NCBI GenBank assembly: GCA_027063225.1
Contig: JAMOSG010000030.1
Location: forward strand, 1-36,352
Length of the DNA stretch: 36,352 bases
Origin: Helicobacteraceae bacterium
GTDB taxonomy: Bacteria; Campylobacterota; Campylobacteria; Campylobacterales; Sulfurimonadaceae
Direction: 5' to 3'
Shown: positions 34,853 through 36,352 of the stretch, one piece after another
Layout: the number at the start of each line of letters is the position of its first letter
How positions within the stretch are numbered: the first letter of the stretch is position 1
Translations under genes and position numbers: made by a program
The notes under the pieces: generated by a model
Database searches by the model: none
What the model saw: only the letters and a program-made list of their open reading frames with translations
Told to the model about the DNA's origin: nothing

Positions 34853-35056
34853 ATGCAATTTCAACTCAAAGATGAGTACATAGAACTTTACAAACTTTTA
34901 AAAGTGATGGATTTAGTAGATAGCGGAGCAGAAGCAAAGCTTTTAATAGATGAGGGACATGTTTATAGAAATAATGAAGTAGAAACAAGAAAAAGAGCAA
35001 AAATAAGAGCTAATGAAGTGATTAAAGTGGCGGATGTTGTTGTAGAGGTTATATAA
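34853..35056 (+). CDS. S4-domain RNA-binding protein (YbcJ/RlbA type)
   Basis: The start is the ATG at 34853, seven bases after AAGGA; an upstream in-frame ATG lies inside the promoter. The 67-residue product is one S4 domain: YIELYKLLKVMDLVDSGAEAK, LIDEGHVYRNNEVETRKRAKI, ending in VVVEVI. Such small free S4 proteins bind structured RNA, in some bacteria on the ribosome or in heat-shock recycling. Its exact ligand is unknown. It is a single-gene unit with its own promoter, ending at a hairpin shared with the regulator gene on the other strand. Confidence 0.87.
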   Translation: MQFQLKDEYIELYKLLKVMDLVDSGAEAKLLIDEGHVYRNNEVETRKRAKIRANEVIKVADVVVEVI

Positions 35057-35080
35057 AAGAGGAGTCTAAACTCATCTTTT
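35055..35080. terminator. Bidirectional hairpin between the S4 and WYL genes
   Basis: AAAAGAGGAG (35055-35064) pairs with CTCATCTTTT (35071-35080), nine of ten bases, over a TCTAAA loop. The A and T runs at the stem ends give U-rich tails in both directions. It overlaps both stop codons. Confidence 0.6.
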
Positions 35081-36009
35081 ATTGGAATTGAGTTTGCAAC
35101 TCTTGAAACTTTTCTACATCTTTGAGTAGTCTCTCTTTTAAGTGTTGAGGCTTGAGTACAAAAAGGTGTGGAATCCAATATTTTATAAGTGGTAGCAACT
35201 CCATATCGTCTGTAATTTTTACGCTAAATTCTATACTTCCATCACTATTTGTACTTAAAATGCTTTGTGTTGGTAGGGGTCTGCGTTGAAAATATTTTGC
35301 TGCGTGGGAATTTGCATAAAGTACAACTTCATAAGGCTCTTTTTCTTGGTTAAACCAAATAGATAAAGAGTTTTCTAAAAGCTGGTCTATTTTTGTATCG
35401 ACACTAAAAGTTTTTGAAGTGAGTTTGAGGTTAGAGAGTGAGTGAAGGTAGTATTTTTTCACTTTGTTTTTGTTGATAGCTATAACATACCAAAACCCTT
35501 CATAGTTTACAATTTTGAGTGGTTGGATTGTTGTTTTGTAGCTACTATCATTGCGTGTGTATTGACATTTTACTTCTAATTTTTTACTAATAGCTTCCTC
35601 TAAAAGAGCAACATCTTTTAAAGAAGCACTAATATCTTCAATGTTGAGTTTTGCGTAGATTGGATTGAACTCTTTGTTTTTAAGTTTTTCAAGAAGCATA
35701 GAGGCTTTGGTAGCAAACCCTCCACCAATACCCGAGGTGATTTGCTCTAAAATATCTAAAACAATTTTTTCATCAATATCGCGGATTTTTTCTATTTTAA
35801 AGCCATCTTGCATTTTCCATTTACGCCCTTTTTTTTTCAATAGGGTAGTTGCCTACAAGCCTTTCGTTAAAATCACGCTGAATTGTTCGCACATTTACCC
35901 CAAGCTCCTCAGCTAACTCTTTAACACTTAAAAGTTCCCCATCGTTAAGGCGTTGTAAAATGATGCGAAGGCGAGTTAAAGTTTTGTCGTAGTCGTGTTT
36001 GTATGCCAT
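35079..36009 (-). pseudogene. WYL-domain transcriptional regulator split by a frameshift in an A9 run
   Basis: Two overlapping minus-strand frames form one regulator. The first (36009 to 35821) gives the winged-helix DNA-binding part: LSVKELAEELGVNVRTIQRD, then NYPIEKKRA and a stop. The second continues after the run of nine A at 35837-35829 with GRKWKMQDGFKIEK, then a WYL domain (GFWYVIAINKNKVKKYYL) and a C-terminal WCX-like part. With eight A the frames join as NYPIEKKGRKWKM into 309 residues, the usual size. The gene may be broken, may be a phase-variable or slippage-read gene, or the base count may be a sequencing error. Intact codons on both sides favour a recent or reversible change. 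Confidence 0.78.
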
Positions 36010-36016
36010 AGAAAAC

Positions 36017-36055
36017 CTTTTTTATAGATAGTGACATTATAGTGTCTTTTTTATA
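36017..36055. promoter_or_regulatory. Promoter and near-palindromic operator of the WYL regulator
   Basis: GACATTATAGTGTC (36033-36046) is symmetric at 12 of 14 positions and covers a minus-strand TATAAT (36041-36036), 26 bases before the regulator's ATG. CTTTTTTATA occurs on both sides, at 36017-36026 and 36046-36055, as a direct repeat 29 bases apart. This looks like a site for autoregulation. Confidence 0.5.
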
Positions 36056-36099
36056 AAGTTTATTTGATATTTTTTTTTAAAATATGTTACAACGATTTT

Positions 36100-36351
36100 A
36101 TGGCAAATGTAGATAAGTTAAATAAACAAATTGATGCATTAGAGGGGAAAATAAGATTTTTTCGAAATGCTATCTTAGCTTTCATTTCTGGTTTAGTTTG
36201 GAGTATTTATGCTATTTTGGAGAAAAAGGCTGGAATAGAGTTATTGATATTATCAAGTGTTGGAACTATTGTTTTAGTTTTTATCTTTGTTCGTGTAAAA
36301 TCACTTGAGATAAAACAATCATATTTAATAGAAGCATTAGAAAAGGAGTAA
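36100..36351 (+). CDS. Small protein with two transmembrane helices, function unknown
   Basis: The start is the ATG at 36100; a TTG-initiated extension from 36064 would add a hydrophobic leader and fall in the promoter, so I reject it. The 83-residue product has a heptad-like N-terminus (NVDKLNKQIDALEGKI), two hydrophobic helices (about 23-41 and 47-66) and a charged tail (KSLEIKQSYLIEALEKE). I do not recognise it. No ribosome site precedes it, so it may be expressed from a very short leader. It diverges from the WYL regulator. Its 3' end carries AAAAGGAG, probably the ribosome site of a gene just beyond the window, so it may open an operon. Confidence 0.6.
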   Translation: MANVDKLNKQIDALEGKIRFFRNAILAFISGLVWSIYAILEKKAGIELLILSSVGTIVLVFIFVRVKSLEIKQSYLIEALEKE

Positions 36352-36352
36352 G

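Noticed and set aside
1..36352. CRISPR arrays, tRNA or rRNA genes, insertion sequences
   Set aside because: No regularly spaced repeats, no cloverleaf-like sequence in the intergenic spaces and no transposase frame were seen by eye; a covariance search was not possible.

Overview
The window is AT-rich bacterial DNA, gene-dense and mostly without intergenic space. Its gene content and order point to a free-living member of the Campylobacterota (Epsilonproteobacteria), most like Sulfurimonas or a relative. The signs are the run era-hslU-hslV-rplI-argG, the run polyprenyl synthase-hemA-proS-fxsA-hemC-ubiD, a Csd4/Csd6 peptidoglycan-trimming pair, an MSHA/Cts-type secretion locus, FlaG, and an HslV with a short Helicobacter-like propeptide. 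Names come from motif recognition; no search was run.

Left arm, 1-17.8 kb, all on the minus strand. In transcription order: flaG; argG; a ferredoxin-thioredoxin-reductase/rhodanese fusion; rplI; hslV; hslU; era; csd6 (L,D-carboxypeptidase); csd4 (D,L-carboxypeptidase); then nine genes of a type II secretion/type IV pilus-like machine (fused PilM/PilN-like protein, PilO-like, PilP/CtsR-like, secretin MshL/CtsD, AAA ATPase MshM/CtsP, bitopic TPR protein MshN/CtsX, an unrecognised exported protein, ATPase MshE/CtsE, platform MshG/CtsF). From the fusion gene to mshG, gaps never exceed 20 bases and many genes overlap. In Campylobacter jejuni the cts genes serve natural transformation. With no pilin, prepilin peptidase or second ATPase in the window, a DNA-uptake role is the best reading here, but MSHA-type pilus assembly is possible. 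A truncated DTW-domain tRNA-modification gene with its own promoter lies at the left edge.

Right arm, 17.9-34.4 kb, nearly all plus strand: an MFS transporter; argB; an exported unknown; a long-chain polyprenyl diphosphate synthase; hemA; proS; fxsA; a DsbC/DsbG-like thiol oxidoreductase; hemC; ubiD. This is a haem and quinone supply operon with housekeeping genes. A small cytochrome c follows, with a 17-bp palindrome upstream. Then come argH with a DUF3365-type haem protein, an unrecognised divergent gene, and pta-ackA for acetyl-CoA/acetate interconversion.

Right edge, 34.4-36.35 kb: a cold-shock protein with a long leader, a small S4-domain RNA-binding protein, a WYL-family regulator split by a one-base excess in an A9 run, a near-palindrome over that regulator's promoter, and a divergent two-helix membrane protein whose end carries a ribosome-binding site for a gene beyond the window. 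The regulator plus small membrane protein look like the start of an accessory module.

No tRNA, rRNA, insertion sequence or CRISPR array was seen.
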